Shown: positions 34,056-44,689 of the stretch, piece by piece | Position numbering within the stretch: the stretch's first letter is position 1 | Layout of the letters: every line of letters starts with the position of its first letter | Assembly: GCA_963682025.1 (NCBI GenBank) | Contig: OY821520.1 | Span: 487,001-551,000 of the forward strand | Length of the DNA stretch: 64,000 bases | Origin: Cordilura impudica | Lineage: Eukaryota; Arthropoda; Insecta; Diptera; Scathophagidae | Direction of reading: 5' to 3' | Notes under the pieces: generated by a model | Told to the model about the DNA's origin: nothing | The model's input: only the letters and a program-made list of their open reading frames with translations | Database searches by the model: none | Position numbers and translations under genes: made by a program

Positions 34056-35157
34056 ATATGTGTTTATTGAAATGTATGGTTGATTCTGTATAAAACAGCA
34101 GCGTTTTCGGGTTGAATGTCTACAAAATGCCAGCAACGCAGTATATTACAGAATCGATTATATGAAATACCTATTTTATGAATAAATGAGGTAAAATATA
34201 GTGGATCCTTTTTCTAATAATGTTCTATAGTGGGTTTCTTATCTACTCGCATATAGAGTATGAGGGCAAAAAATTTTTCAATTCTTCTCTATTGATATCG
34301 ACCCAACGTGAAACTCTCGAAAATCGTTTTGTACGTACCACCTTCAAATTTTTAGCGTACGCATTTGTTTTTTCTATCATTGTGTCAATAAGATCATCAT
34401 CTACGAAGTACTCAACTATATTTGCAATAGTGACAGCGCCTTCTTCATTAGAAATAAACTGGACGTTTTGTACTCCGGAATTGCCTGTAAATGTTTCTCT
34501 GCCAATTGGAAGAATATCTGCTACCCATTTTCCATTTTCGGTATTTTGATTATCATCATGGCATGATTCAATATATAGTAGATCATGTTTATTTCCTGGC
34601 AATTCCATGTTAACGTCACTTGGAGTTTGATCTTGGTCCTCTTCTTCAGTTTCGTCATTGGTATCCTCATCAGGTTGATATATATCTTCACTTCCATCAC
34701 TGAAATCACTCTCATCTTCACTTATTTGTAAGATTCGCTTTATCTCTTCATCCGTAAACTTTGCACGAGAAGCCATCTTATTTTACACACTACTAATTCA
34801 ACCAAATAAATAAGAATACACGTATTACACGTTCAACACTCAAACTATTTATAACGTATTTGTATATGGCACACCAATGAATTATAAAAGGGGACTTACA
34901 CTACTAGATTTTGTAGTAATACTGCTCTGAACAGAAAATCAAGTTGTGTAAAACCCCTTTTAGTGATACATATCATATATGATACATGAAACGTATGGAA
35001 TCGAATTTATACATATCATATATGATACATGTAACGTATGGAATTGATTTTGTAACGACTTGTTCATGTATCATACCTGATACATATGCCATATACAGAA
35101 AGTTTATATGGGACGTGTAGCGTCAAAAATGCATTTTGTATGGGGACAGGGAACCTG
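34056..35157 (-). mobile_element. Truncated piggyBac-like element
   Basis: At its 5' side the target TTAA (35158-35161) is followed, on the minus strand, by CAGGTTCCCTGTCCCC, a plausible piggyBac-type terminus. Next come two ~60-bp subterminal repeats with TACATATCATATATGATACA (34963-34982 and 35007-35026), each followed by AACGTATGGAAT. Then comes the N-terminal half of a transposase. No opposite terminus is present and the catalytic core is missing; sequence returns to hAT near 34050. The insertion splits the hAT gene and removed its middle. Confidence 0.75.
34060..34776 (-). pseudogene. piggyBac-like transposase, N-terminal half
   Basis: Start at 34776 (MASRAKFTDEEIKRILQ). An acidic N-terminus (about residues 18-60) is typical for the family. 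Then come EYFVDDDLIDTMIEKTNAYA, RVSRWVDINREELKNFL, a frameshift near 34250, KKPTIEHY-stop-KKDPLYFTSF (TGG to TAG at Trp) and YNRFCNILRCWHFVDIQPEN. These are the DDE_Tnp_1_7 landmarks upstream of the first catalytic aspartate. The sequence stops before any catalytic aspartate, so the product could not transpose DNA. The first 177 codons are uninterrupted and could encode a short acidic protein. Confidence 0.75.
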
Positions 35158-35161
35158 TTAA

Positions 35162-36080
35162 AATGTTTTAACATACAGCTTTTTTTGGAGTATATTTTTT
35201 ATATAACTCAATGCAAAGAGGAGCTTTCAGAAATATTTTCTTTACTGCTGAAATAAAGGCATTTGGCAGAGGAAATGACGACCTTATTTTTTCGGCAAAC
35301 AAATTTAAGGCATGAGCAATGCATGTTACATGAATAAGATTGCCCAGCCTTAATCATATATGCGGCCGCGTCTGTCAAAAGTAACAAAACTTTCGACTCG
35401 TTGCCGTGTGGCCACAAAAGACGAGCGCCATCATTAACAAATCTGGAAATGGTCGCGTTATTTACTTGGTCTAGTTGCTTGCACGACAGAAGAAATGAGG
35501 CTGATGCTTCCTTTTCGCTCAATTTACCAACAATTAAATTGGCGACATACCGCCCTTGCTTATCTGTGGTTTCGTCCACTGATATCCAAATATTGTATTC
35601 TTTCAAGTTGTCCCGTATTTTTTTGATAGCTTGCTCATAGCACTTATCCAAGTAGCATTTTCGGAGCGTGCTCTCGTGCGGAATCGTTTGACCAGTGTAT
35701 TTTTTTAAAAAGGTGTTGAATGTGGCGTTGCTTAAAACATTCCATGGTATATTTGTCGCTACAAGTGCTTCGCATTGGTCGACTTGAAATGCTTTGCTCG
35801 CAATTTCGGTATTAGCAACAATCTTGATGGAAATGTCGCTCGGTGGTTAATGGTATGTTGGTAGATGTACTGGCAATATCATCGATAATTGTATTGGATG
35901 CTTTGAATCTTCTGTGACCAGATGCTAAAGATATGAAAACGTTAAAACATTTGCATATATGTATGTAGTTTTAAATTCATAAAAAATGTTGGTACACTGA
36001 ATACTTTACCTTTCTCTCACAAATAATCCAAATAAAATCACTTCCATCTTGTTTAAAGCACTTATCGGAAAGGCTATTGC
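35162..36080 (-). pseudogene. hAT transposase, N-terminal half (CGGBP1/ZBED-like)
   Basis: From about 36080 the minus strand reads a BED-like segment (DKCFKQDGSDFIWIICERK), a short intron (GTAAAG near 36010 to TCTTTAG near 35925), then FKASNTIIDDIASTSTNIPL. A frameshift near 35825 follows, then FQVDQCEALVATNIPWNVLS, FLKKYTGQTIPHESTLRKCY, WISVDETTDKQGRYVANLIV (first catalytic Asp) and LLLLTDAAAYMIKAG. After one more frameshift come LIHVTCIAHALNLFAEKIRS and VKKIFLKAPLCIELYKKYTP. The gene is cut there by the piggyBac-like insertion. The remaining C-terminus is at 33540-34013. At least two frameshifts make it inactive. Confidence 0.8.
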
Positions 36081-36725
36081 ACCATTTTCCAAATAAGTTT
36101 TTTTTTATTTTTATTATTTTTTTTTGGCATTTTTCTTAACAGACAGCGCGATAGAAAAAGAAACCACCATACAGCTTGTCAAAATTGTAGCAATTATAAT
36201 TTTTTAATTTAATAATTCATAATTTAAAATTTCTACCCAATTCATCCTATTATGATCGCTATTTTTGTTATAGCAACAAGTATTTCAACTAAAAGTACAC
36301 TTCTATGAGTACACTTTAGTATTTCGAAATTTTTTAGATTTTCTCAGCATTATTCATATTTTACATATTTTTGGCATATCTTGCATATGTTTAGCATAAT
36401 TTATATATTTTTAGCATATTTTGCATATTTTTTGCATATTTAGCATACATTTTGCATATTTTTCGTAGTTTTAGCATATTTTTAGCATTTTTTTGCATAT
36501 GTTTTTGCATATATTTTGCATATTTTTGATATGCACTCAAATTTGTTATAATTATACGCTGAAACGCCTAAATAAAAAATTTGGTGTCAATAGGATGAAA
36601 AATGAAAAATATTCAAAATTCTGAGGTCTAGTTATTAGTAACCAAAAAATTGTTTGGGTTATTATAATAGTTATTCATAACCAAAAAAAATATTTCTCAC
36701 CTATGTATATTGGTTACGATGACCA

Positions 36726-37430
36726 AAATTAAATATAAATTACAATAACAGTTATATATAACCTTTACTTGAATTCATCAATGTTAATGGTTAAATAATA
36801 CCTTTTCGTCATTCCTCTTATAACTGTTACGTCCCTGGAAATAATGAATAATAAACATTAAAAATATTTAAAAATTTATTCAGATTTTCTGAAATATTTT
36901 TTAAAGATTATTTTTAATGAACGTCTATTTTAAATTATGTTTTCGAAAAGCGGGTAATGCAAAAAGCACCGATGAAATTATTTTTTTAATAAAATTGTAA
37001 CTAAAATTTTTATTTATTTTCAATATTTTTTTTTTAATCTGTAGCTGTATTTAAAAATAATTTTTTATTCGCTTTAATCGATTAATTATTTAATACAAAA
37101 TTTTTCGAATTATTCTTTATTCGAAATTTGTCATATCGAGTAATTATTCTTCACAAATTCCTTGATTATTCCAACCCATATTCGTCGAGTAGAGACCCCA
37201 TTTGGTATACAATAAAAACGGGCCTTTTTGGGAACGTATATGCGATGGCAATAGACAGAAATAGTTATATCCAACAGCACTTGTTACATAGGGTATCAAA
37301 AATCACTTTACACATAAACACATGTTATTTTACATTTGTCCTATGAAATATGTTTCATGCTCGTATGTATTTTGCTATTATCCTGTCACCGTCGTGGTAA
37401 TAAAATACTTCTGAAAAGAAAAAAAGTAAA
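36726..37430. other. AT-rich spacer
   Basis: No gene or repeat recognised. Short frames such as 37128-37346 have no motif. Confidence 0.4.
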
Positions 37431-37439
37431 TCAACTTGC

Positions 37440-37586
37440 TCGTAAATAAATTTTAAAACAATCCTTAGTGACATGCATTATTCTAGTATCCTTTGGCATT
37501 CTTAAGTTGTCAACATCATCTAGCATATGTTTAAGAGTGCTGTTAATGCACCCTCCAGGACTATTGCCCAAATCAACTAATACTTG
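37440..37586 (-). other. Unassigned coding-like segment
   Basis: The minus strand has a ~48-codon open stretch reading LVDLGNSPGGCINSTLKHML, then DDVDNLRMPKDTRIMHVTKDCF. It has balanced codons, unlike the AT-rich noise around it. An upstream TTATTCAAG acceptor-like site and a GTAAGT donor near 37649 suggest an exon, but the obvious joining is not in frame. I do not recognise the family. It may be a fragment of another transposon or of a host gene. Confidence 0.25.
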
Positions 37587-37589
37587 AAT

Positions 37590-39210
37590 AAGTTTTTAAA
37601 GAATTGTTAAGTTCAATTTAATATTTTGATTGCACTTCTTATAACTTACAGATGAGGTTTTAAATGCTAAGAGAATTTTATGTTTTAATATGTATACACA
37701 ATGGTTAATATAGTTAAATCAGCATCATAATCGTCGTCATAGTATTCTGGCGACATGGAGGCAACCGTGTAAAAAAATAATATAGAAAACTATTTATTTT
37801 TGGGCTAACTCGAACTTCGTAATATTGTAATATTGTAGTTACCAAGTTTCGTTTTCTTAAATATTTCTAATACATTGGCCCGAATGTATGGGAATATTTT
37901 ATTTAGCATTTTGAAATCTTGAGATGTGAGTGAATTTATGGAAGTTGCATGTTTTTGTTTGACAAATGTACTTTTCATATTAATTAAAATTTCTTTCAAA
38001 AAATTTTAGAAACACCCGAAATTTTATGTATATACGAGTATGTACAGAGCTGGTCAAAAGTATTCAGACATATCGTTGTTTCACATTTGCAAAGCTATAT
38101 CTTCTAAATCAATATGTTGATCATGCCAACTATTCACTAGGTACCGAAACAAAAATTAAAATTAACCAATATTATAATTAATTAAAATTATTCACACATG
38201 AAATATATACATATGTATATAGTTTGTTAAAAATGTAACATTCTGAATACAAGTTTTTTCTATCTTAATTTTTTTTAACAAAACACCAACAAAATATAAT
38301 ATTACAGTTGTATTACCCAAAAAAGACGTGTTAAGAAACGGTTAAAACTGTAACTCGGATCCGATTCACCATTTTTAGCATCATTAAGCGTTTTAAAGAT
38401 ATTCATTATCTTAAAAATTGCCCGATACTTATAGACCTGTAAATATAGATAAAGGAAAACAGACATATTGCAAAGAAAACTAATAAAAATCCTAAAAATC
38501 ACTTCTTCACGGACGGCAACAGAAATTATAGAATAAATAGGCAAAGCGTAGACAAAAAAAAAATCAAACAATCACTGTTATTCGAAATTCAATTGTAAAT
38601 CGAATATATAAACATGATTTCAACACCTTAAATATTTTATAACATTCTTAACTACGCCCGCCCAATACATTCGAAAGCTGTACTATATTTCTTCATTTCC
38701 AGTAATACCATTATCTCTTTATGTCAGATGAAAGCAACTGCTATATTTTAGTTGTTATAGATTTTTTTTTTGTTTCTTAGAAAATATATCTGTTTTTGAA
38801 ATGAATATACAATAGGAAAAATCTAACTTTTTGGACAGTCATATAACAATATATTGTTGTAAAAAGGCATTAACAGAATGTACAATATACTGCTTAATGC
38901 CATAACATACCAACAAATACCATTCACAAATCAATTTTCCACACTGTTAAACGTACATAAACAATTTACGTTTAGAAGTAACAATAAAAGGTATAGTTAT
39001 TATATGTGTCTTAACAGGATACCCTCGACCTACTCGTTTTAACGAGATATATAAGTTCAGGTAAATTAACAAATACTATACATATTTAACAAGTTACCAT
39101 AAATGTTGTTTTATGGAGAAAACAAACTTGAGGTAATATTCAGTTTTATCAAGAAATGAAGAAATAGAAAATTAATATTATTTTAAATGATGAATGAAAT
39201 ATAACAATAA
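37590..39210. other. AT-rich stretch with a solo Tc1-type end
   Basis: GAGCTGGTCAAAAGTATTCA at 38047-38066 matches the style of Tc1/mariner termini (CTGGTCAAAAGTATTCAGAC), but neither a partner end nor a transposase is nearby. Otherwise nothing is supported. Confidence 0.35.
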
Positions 39211-39216
39211 GTGGAC

Positions 39217-39850
39217 AGTGGCATTGTTATTAATTTTTTTGGCTGCAGATATGAAAATGTTCATATCGGGTGCTATATTATATGGGGACTAGGTCGAAAA
39301 ATTGGCCGATCCTGACCATATTTAGTAGTCACTTATATTTTGAAAAAATATATGCAAAACAAATTTGAGAAAAATCTGTGCAATATTTTTATTTTCTGAT
39401 ATATTTTAGTGAAGATCGGGAAGCAGCTCTATATGGGGCCCATGACTAAGAATTGTCCTATAGGGATTATTTTTTTTACTACTGATTAATGGATATAATA
39501 AACACCTACAAACCCAATTTGACTGAGATCTATATGATAAGTTGGATCTTATGGCAATTTATGTCGATTTCATAGGGTCATTTGTATTGGGACTATTCAA
39601 TAGCGTTCATCCTATGGCCGATTAAAGCTTATATACCAAATTTCATCAAAATATATTCATATTTGCGAACTGTAGTTTGATTACAAGGTTTACATGGACA
39701 CACAGACGGACAGACATTGCTAAATCGACTCAGAAAGTGATTCTGAGTCGATCGATATAATAAAAGATGGGTCTATGTCAAATATTTTTGGTAATTGCAA
39801 ACAGCAGCACAAAGTCATTATACCCAAATCACTTAGTGGTATAGGGTATA
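39217..39850 (+). repeat. Mini-me-like repeat, 5'-truncated plus copy
   Basis: Begins at the GGCATTGTTATTAATTTTTT module, so the palindromic 5' end and first ~120 bases are missing. It contains ACACAGACGGACAGACATTG and ends TAGTGGTATAGGGTATA. Confidence 0.8.
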
Positions 39851-40127
39851 TATACTTCAGTGAGGAAGTGATTGAACCGGTTTTGTTATAATTATTTCGA
39901 CAGCATATCTGTCATGGCCTTCCCAAATTAAGTTTCAAAAATTTGAAAAAAAAATGCAATCACACACATATGTGCCTTTTTGATGGATTTAGAGTTCTTT
40001 TTGCAGAATTTTGACCATTCCACAATGGTCGGTCCACAAACGGAGTTTGCTCAGTCCTAATCAGAGTTCAGAAAAAAACACACACTGAATAAAAAACTCG
40101 TACATATATGTAAACAAACATAACTTA

Positions 40128-40806
40128 GACCAACACACACATATTTTTATTTTCATATCAATTATGTTTGTTTTTAAATTTTCTTCGGTGCCCAACACAA
40201 CCACGACTGTGTTCGTTTTAATATTTCGTTATTTACACGAACATTTTTCTATCACGTACTTTTTTTTTCAATCACACATAAAGCACACATTTTTGAGTGT
40301 TGCTTTATTTGAAGTTGATGTTCTGGTACGTGTAGTGAAAAAAAACACAGAACATGTAAAATAAACAGGTTCGAGTTCAGTTATATTTTAAGTCGTGTTG
40401 TGGCTCGTGTAGTAAGAAAAAACACAACATGTACAATAAACAGGTTCGAGTTCAGTTATATTTTAAACACGACTTAAAATATAACTGAACTCGAACCTGT
40501 TTACTGTACATGTTCTGTTGTTTCTTACTACACGAGCCACAACACGACTTAAAATATAACTGAACTCGAACCTGTTTATTTTACATGTTCTGTGTTTTTT
40601 TTCACTACACGTACCAGAACATCAACTTCAAATAAAGCAACACTCAAAAATGTGTGCTTTATGTGTGATTGAAGCAAAAAGTATGTGATACAAAAATGTT
40701 CGTGTAAATAACGAAATATTAAAACGAACACAGTCATGGTTGTGTTGGGTACCGTAGAAAATTTTGAAACGCACATAATTGATATGAAAATAAAGATATG
40801 TGTTGG
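40128..40806. mobile_element. ~680-bp fold-back palindrome
   Basis: Left arm 40128-40466 and right arm 40474-40806 are near-perfect reverse complements around a 7-base centre. For example AACAGGTTCGAGTTCAGTTA appears inverted as TAACTGAACTCGAACCTGTT, and GAAGTTGATGTTCTGGTACG as CGTACCAGAACATCAACTTC. Each arm contains two ~80-bp direct repeats next to the centre (CATGT..AATAAACAGGTTCGAG). The matching short open frames on the two strands are a consequence of the symmetry. It is either a fold-back element or a recent inverted duplication. Confidence 0.85.
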
Positions 40807-40863
40807 CTGCTTTTGAACAGAACATTGTGTGTTTCGTGTGTGTATTTTCTGAACCTTGGTCCT

Positions 40864-40965
40864 AATGTCTTACGTCGATAAAAAATCATCGTCATATTCT
40901 CGCGAAACCTATATATGTCTTACGTCGATAAAAAATCATCGTCATATTCTCGCGAAACCTATATT
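40864..40965. repeat. Two tandem copies of a 51-bp unit
   Basis: ATGTCTTACGTCGATAAAAA...CGCGAAACCTATAT occurs at 40864-40914 and again at 40915-40965. The second copy's end (GAAACCTATATTTGGCTTTC) is inverted as GAAAGCTAAATATAGGTTTC at about 41019-41038, forming a short hairpin. Confidence 0.8.
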
Positions 40966-41039
40966 TGGCTTTCTCCAAATTGAGTTTCAGAAATTTGAGA
41001 ATCACATTTTATTTGGGAAAGCTAAATATAGGTTTCGAA

Positions 41040-41765
41040 AGAACATAAACAAGGCTTCAAGATGACGTAACTTTGGAAAACTGGAATGAATATCAAGTGA
41101 AGGCGAAATAATAATTTTCTGCCGTAAATGCAATAACTGCAGATAACTAGCAGAGCCCACCACTTGAAATTCGAGTGCAGATTCTAGGAAATTTTATTTT
41201 TGCACTAAGTTTTTTCTTTCAATGTTTTTTGAATATATATATATATATATAAAGAATTTATGAATATTTAAATTTAAATTCATTAAATTGTGAAGTTTTA
41301 AAGAAAATTCATTAAATTTAATTAATAATAAATAATTTTATAAGAGCATAAAGTTATGCTAAAAAATTTTAACCAAATCACAATTCAACACAGGACTTTT
41401 GATATACAATTGTTGCAAACACATTAACAAATTTGATAAACACAATCAGCATCGTATAGTTTTATGTGCTTTATGTATGTGTTAGTAACAACTCTAAATG
41501 ATTATTACTCCAAAAAAAAAATGTACCAGATGGTGCAGATTTGTAGAAATGGTGCACATCTGCAAAGAAATACCTTTCAAATGGTATATTTCTTGTCAAA
41601 ATCGGTTGATAACTAAAAGCGTAGAAAAGGCCACAAGAAATCGTATTGCCTACTAATAATATAGATAAAACTAAAGCATTTCAAGTTTTAGTAATTGAGA
41701 AAAAATGTTCTCCAAGTTTATTTAATTTAATGTTTTCCTTTGTCTGCTTGACTGTAGGCTAATAA
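41040..41765. other. AT-rich spacer with (AT)n
   Basis: (AT) dinucleotide run near 41235-41250. No gene or transposon recognised. Confidence 0.4.
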
Positions 41766-41769
41766 CATC

Positions 41770-41990
41770 TAAACTACTGGCAGTTAACCAACGGTTCCTT
41801 GTATAAAATTTTACATGTAATATTCCTCAATGCTTTCCCAGGAGTCCATCAATACTTTAAAAAATTGGTTTATCACATACCATAAATTTTCTATCGGGTT
41901 CAGATCAGGGGAATAGTTTCGCGGAAGAAGTTTATAATTTGGTAAGTATTAGTAGTCACTCTTATCATTAACAACCAAAATCTGAAGCCA
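41770..41990 (-). pseudogene. Tc1-like transposase C-terminal fragment
   Basis: The minus strand reads KLLPRNYSPDLNPIENLWYV and INQFFKVLMDSWESIEEYYM followed by a stop. SPDLNPIENLW contains the third catalytic residue (E) of Tc1 transposases. The downstream remainder is frameshifted. No TIRs or upstream domains are present nearby. Confidence 0.7.
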
Positions 41991-43149
41991 ATCCATGCAA
42001 AATCCCACCATACTATAATGTTTGCTCTTCTACACATTTCGGTTTTTTAATGCTTTTTTTCAAATAGGGTTCGAGTTGTTGTTTAAAATATAATTTTAAA
42101 AATTATATTAAAATACATTACATTTTTGGTAACAGCTAAAGTTACCGCTTGTAGTCACTCCCATGAAAATATAAAATTAGGGAAGCGCGTTTGCCCGCCA
42201 TACAGAAATAACACAATGTTTAAAAAGTCATTAAAAAAAATTTTAAGTATTTTATTTTGACTGCCACAACTTTAACAAAATAAATTATTTAAATTGCATA
42301 TAAAAAAAATAATTTTAAAATGATCTAAAACAAAAAAATTTTCTTATTTATACAATATTGGCCATCACTGTCTCAGGGCTGTATCTTATTTATACCCCTA
42401 AACCCCTAACGTATATGTACAACCATCATATATGTATATTAGGGGGGGGGGGTCAAATTGTAGGGGCCCGAAAAAATATCCATGGGTTCATCGTGATTCT
42501 GGTACTATGGGCCATAACATATATTTGCCCAAGGAACCACACCTCTAAAATTATTTTCGAGCCTGCCGAAATATCGATGAAGATATTTTCATGATATTTT
42601 CCATAATGCTCATTCAAATGTATAAAAATTATTGAAAATGTGTATACCGGATGTGTATATTGAATCGGGAAATACATTTTTCATATTTATTTTTATTTTT
42701 AACAGATTTTTTGGGGAAAATTGATGAAAATATTGCACAAATCGACGAATCTTTGACTTTCCCATATTTTTATATTTGTTCGTTCAAAAAGTAAATAAAA
42801 AAACGAACTTTTTGATAACCCTAATTTATATGTTCGATAGTTGTGTTATTTTTGATTATTTGTTAACTCTTTTATAAAAAAGAAATATAACATAAAAAAA
42901 ATTTTATAATAAATCTTTGAACTAGTAGTCACTAAGACGCCTTATAGTATGTGATTATAAAATTATGTATGTAATAATTAAATCAACAATTAACAATTTT
43001 TGTACAGAGTTACATATCAGTGAGTCAGTCAGATATGCATGAAAATATAAATTAGATAATAATAAATACTATGTTTTATGGCTTAATACACATATTTAAA
43101 GTTTAAATATTATAGAAAATTTTACACTGTCGTGTACGTTGTGAAGCCT
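41991..43149. other. AT-rich stretch; solo end resembling element 1 at ~42439
   Basis: TATTAGGGGGGGGGGTCAAA at 42437-42456, followed by AGGGGCCCG and later GGAACCACACCTCTAAAATT, recalls the element 1 TIR (TATTAGGGCGGGTCGA..GGAACCATACCTCTAAAACG). It is probably a lone end of a related element. No coding sequence is seen. Confidence 0.4.
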
Positions 43150-43374
43150 TACACAGAGAAAAAATATTCGCCAACCGAATTGTTCTAAAGTGGCACAACT
43201 GTATTTTCGACTGAAAAAACAGAAATTTAATAGCATCTCCCAATTTTCTATTACGATAAAATATTTAGACAACAGAACTGTAATCATAGTGAACTCGAAA
43301 TTCGGTTATTAGCACCACCGTAATTCGGTTGGTAACAAATTCGGTAGCCATAATGAATCTGTTTTCTGAGTGTA
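43150..43374. mobile_element. ~225-bp MITE, copy 2
   Basis: Same family as 17724-17953. Ends TACACAGAGAAAAAATATTC and GTTTTCTGAGTGTA. Internal ATTCGGTTATTAGCA and ATTCGGTTGGTAACAAATTC are shared. Confidence 0.75.
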
Positions 43375-43722
43375 GCAACTTAACAAAGCATTTGTGAGGA
43401 ATTATGGGGTTTAAAGTTAATAAGTAACTTTGTAACTGAAGGGCTTTCTATATAGTTTAAAATGTGGCTATGATAATACGAGCATTAGAGCCTATAACAC
43501 ATTCACATATGAACGTAAAAAAATGAAAATATAAAGAATCCTCATAGAATGCTTATTGCACAAAAATATTTCATCATTAAGTGAAGTTATTTAACCTAAC
43601 TGGGAAGCAGTCACTAAACGTTGTGGAAACATTGCTTAATAACCCGTAGTTTCATCATTAACTATTGTTAAGTTTATTTGTAGCGGAAGTCTGTCAAAAA
43701 CAATGTACACAATCATACATAC

Positions 43723-44564
43723 CAGGGATGCCAAAAGGGAAGTCCCGAATCCCGAAATCTCGAGAATTTTCGGGATAAAAAATCGGTGTCCCGAAAATCT
43801 GAAATTTAATTTCTTTACTCAACTAATTTGACTTACTAATTTATATTTTTTTTAAATAAAATTATAACTATTTGACACACTTTGTTAAAATAGTGAAACA
43901 AAAAAAAATGGATTTGACTAGTAATTTTGTTGCGCTCTTATTGTTCTCTGGTTCTCTTATTATTCTTTTAAAAATAGTGATTATTAGAAACAAACAAGCT
44001 GATGCTGCTTTTGCTTTTATGTTGAAAGAAATTTCAACTTTTAAATGTGCTCGCTGTAGCGATTTATATGGATCTCTTCGCAAAAGAATATTTGAAAGAA
44101 GAACTATTTATTCTACACTTTTAAACTTTTTAAAAAATCGAAACATAAAATCTGGAAAGGTCTTTTCCCACAGCACCTTATGTTGGCAACAATATACGTT
44201 TAAGATTATCTGACGGAAACTTAGGCGCTCTTTTTTTAGAAGTTTTTTAAGACAATAAAAATTATTCTAAACTATAATTTTATATGAAGTAGCTTTTTAT
44301 TTGGTTATTAAAATTTTTATATATGTACATGAAATGTTATAATTTTTTTGTTTTTGTTATGTTTTTCTTTATTTTATTAAATAAAATAATAAATACTAAA
44401 TAATTAAAAGTTACTGATTTTTCATATTAAAAATTACCAAAAAAAAAAAAAAAATTAATGAATCCCGAAAAATACCAAAAATCTCGAAATCCCGAAAATC
44501 CCAGTGTCTCGAAAAATCTCGGGATCCCGACAATGATAAATGTTTGTCCCGTTTGGCATCCCTA
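43723..44564 (+). mobile_element. hAT deletion derivative, ~840 bp
   Basis: Termini CAGGGATGCCAAAAGGGA (left) and, reverse complemented, TAGGGATGCCAAACGGGA (right) are hAT-like TIRs. ATACATAC (43715-43722) and ATACATAG (44565-44572) are a 7/8 match, consistent with an 8-bp target duplication. Both subterminal zones are rich in TCCCGAAA/TTTCGGGA motifs. Only a C-terminal transposase fragment remains inside. Confidence 0.8.
43899..44261 (+). pseudogene. hAT transposase C-terminal relic
   Basis: From about 43985 the frame reads RNKQADAAFAFMLKEISTF, then KRIFERRTIYSTLLNFLKN. After a frameshift near 44150 it reads LERSFPTAPYVGNNIRLRLS and DGNLGALFLEVF, ending in TAA. The ERSFS.AG..VGNNIR.RLSD block is the hAT C-terminal dimerisation domain. 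The catalytic domain is absent. The first residues (43908-43990) are hydrophobic and probably not native coding sequence. Confidence 0.65.
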
Positions 44565-44689
44565 ATACATAGAATCCTTTTTAATTAATTTCAGTGTACT
44601 GAATCCGCATACTTATATCATTAACAATTGTTTTTTAGCTACAAATTCCACGTTAGTCGCTATGAGTCTTAATAAAATTTAGTTTTTAA

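Larger units (their letters stand above)
32700..36630 (-). mobile_element. hAT transposon with 8-bp target duplication GTTATTAG
   Basis: Termini TAGACCTCGGAATTT (32700) and, reverse complemented, TAGACCTCAGAATTT (36630) form TIRs with one mismatch. GTTATTAG lies immediately outside both ends (32692-32699 and 36631-36638), the 8-bp size expected for hAT. Subterminal zones 32720-32945 and 36355-36535 are packed with GCATATTT/AAATATGC motifs in opposite orientation, likely transposase-binding clusters. The gene inside is on the minus strand and broken. A MITE (32954-33301) and a piggyBac-like fragment (34056-35157) lie within it. Confidence 0.9.
32261..36725. mobile_element. Fold-back MITE (~526 bp without inserts) split by a hAT
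   Basis: Left arm 32261-32450 (TGGTCACCGTAACCAATATT, TTTGGTTATGAATAACTAT, GGTTATCGCTACCCG) is repeated inverted in 32610-32691 plus 36639-36725 (TCATGTAATGAATGC, CGGGTAGCGATAACC, then ATAGTTATTCATAACCAAA and ATATTGGTTACGATGACCA). Removing 32700-36630 and one copy of GTTATTAG restores a continuous right arm. Arms of ~190 bp around a ~150-bp AT-rich loop define a fold-back-type nonautonomous element that served as hAT target. Confidence 0.8.

Noticed and set aside
40164..40776. Two nearly identical 66-codon frames on opposite strands
   Set aside because: A direct result of the palindrome; no motif, and low-complexity hydrophobic sequence.
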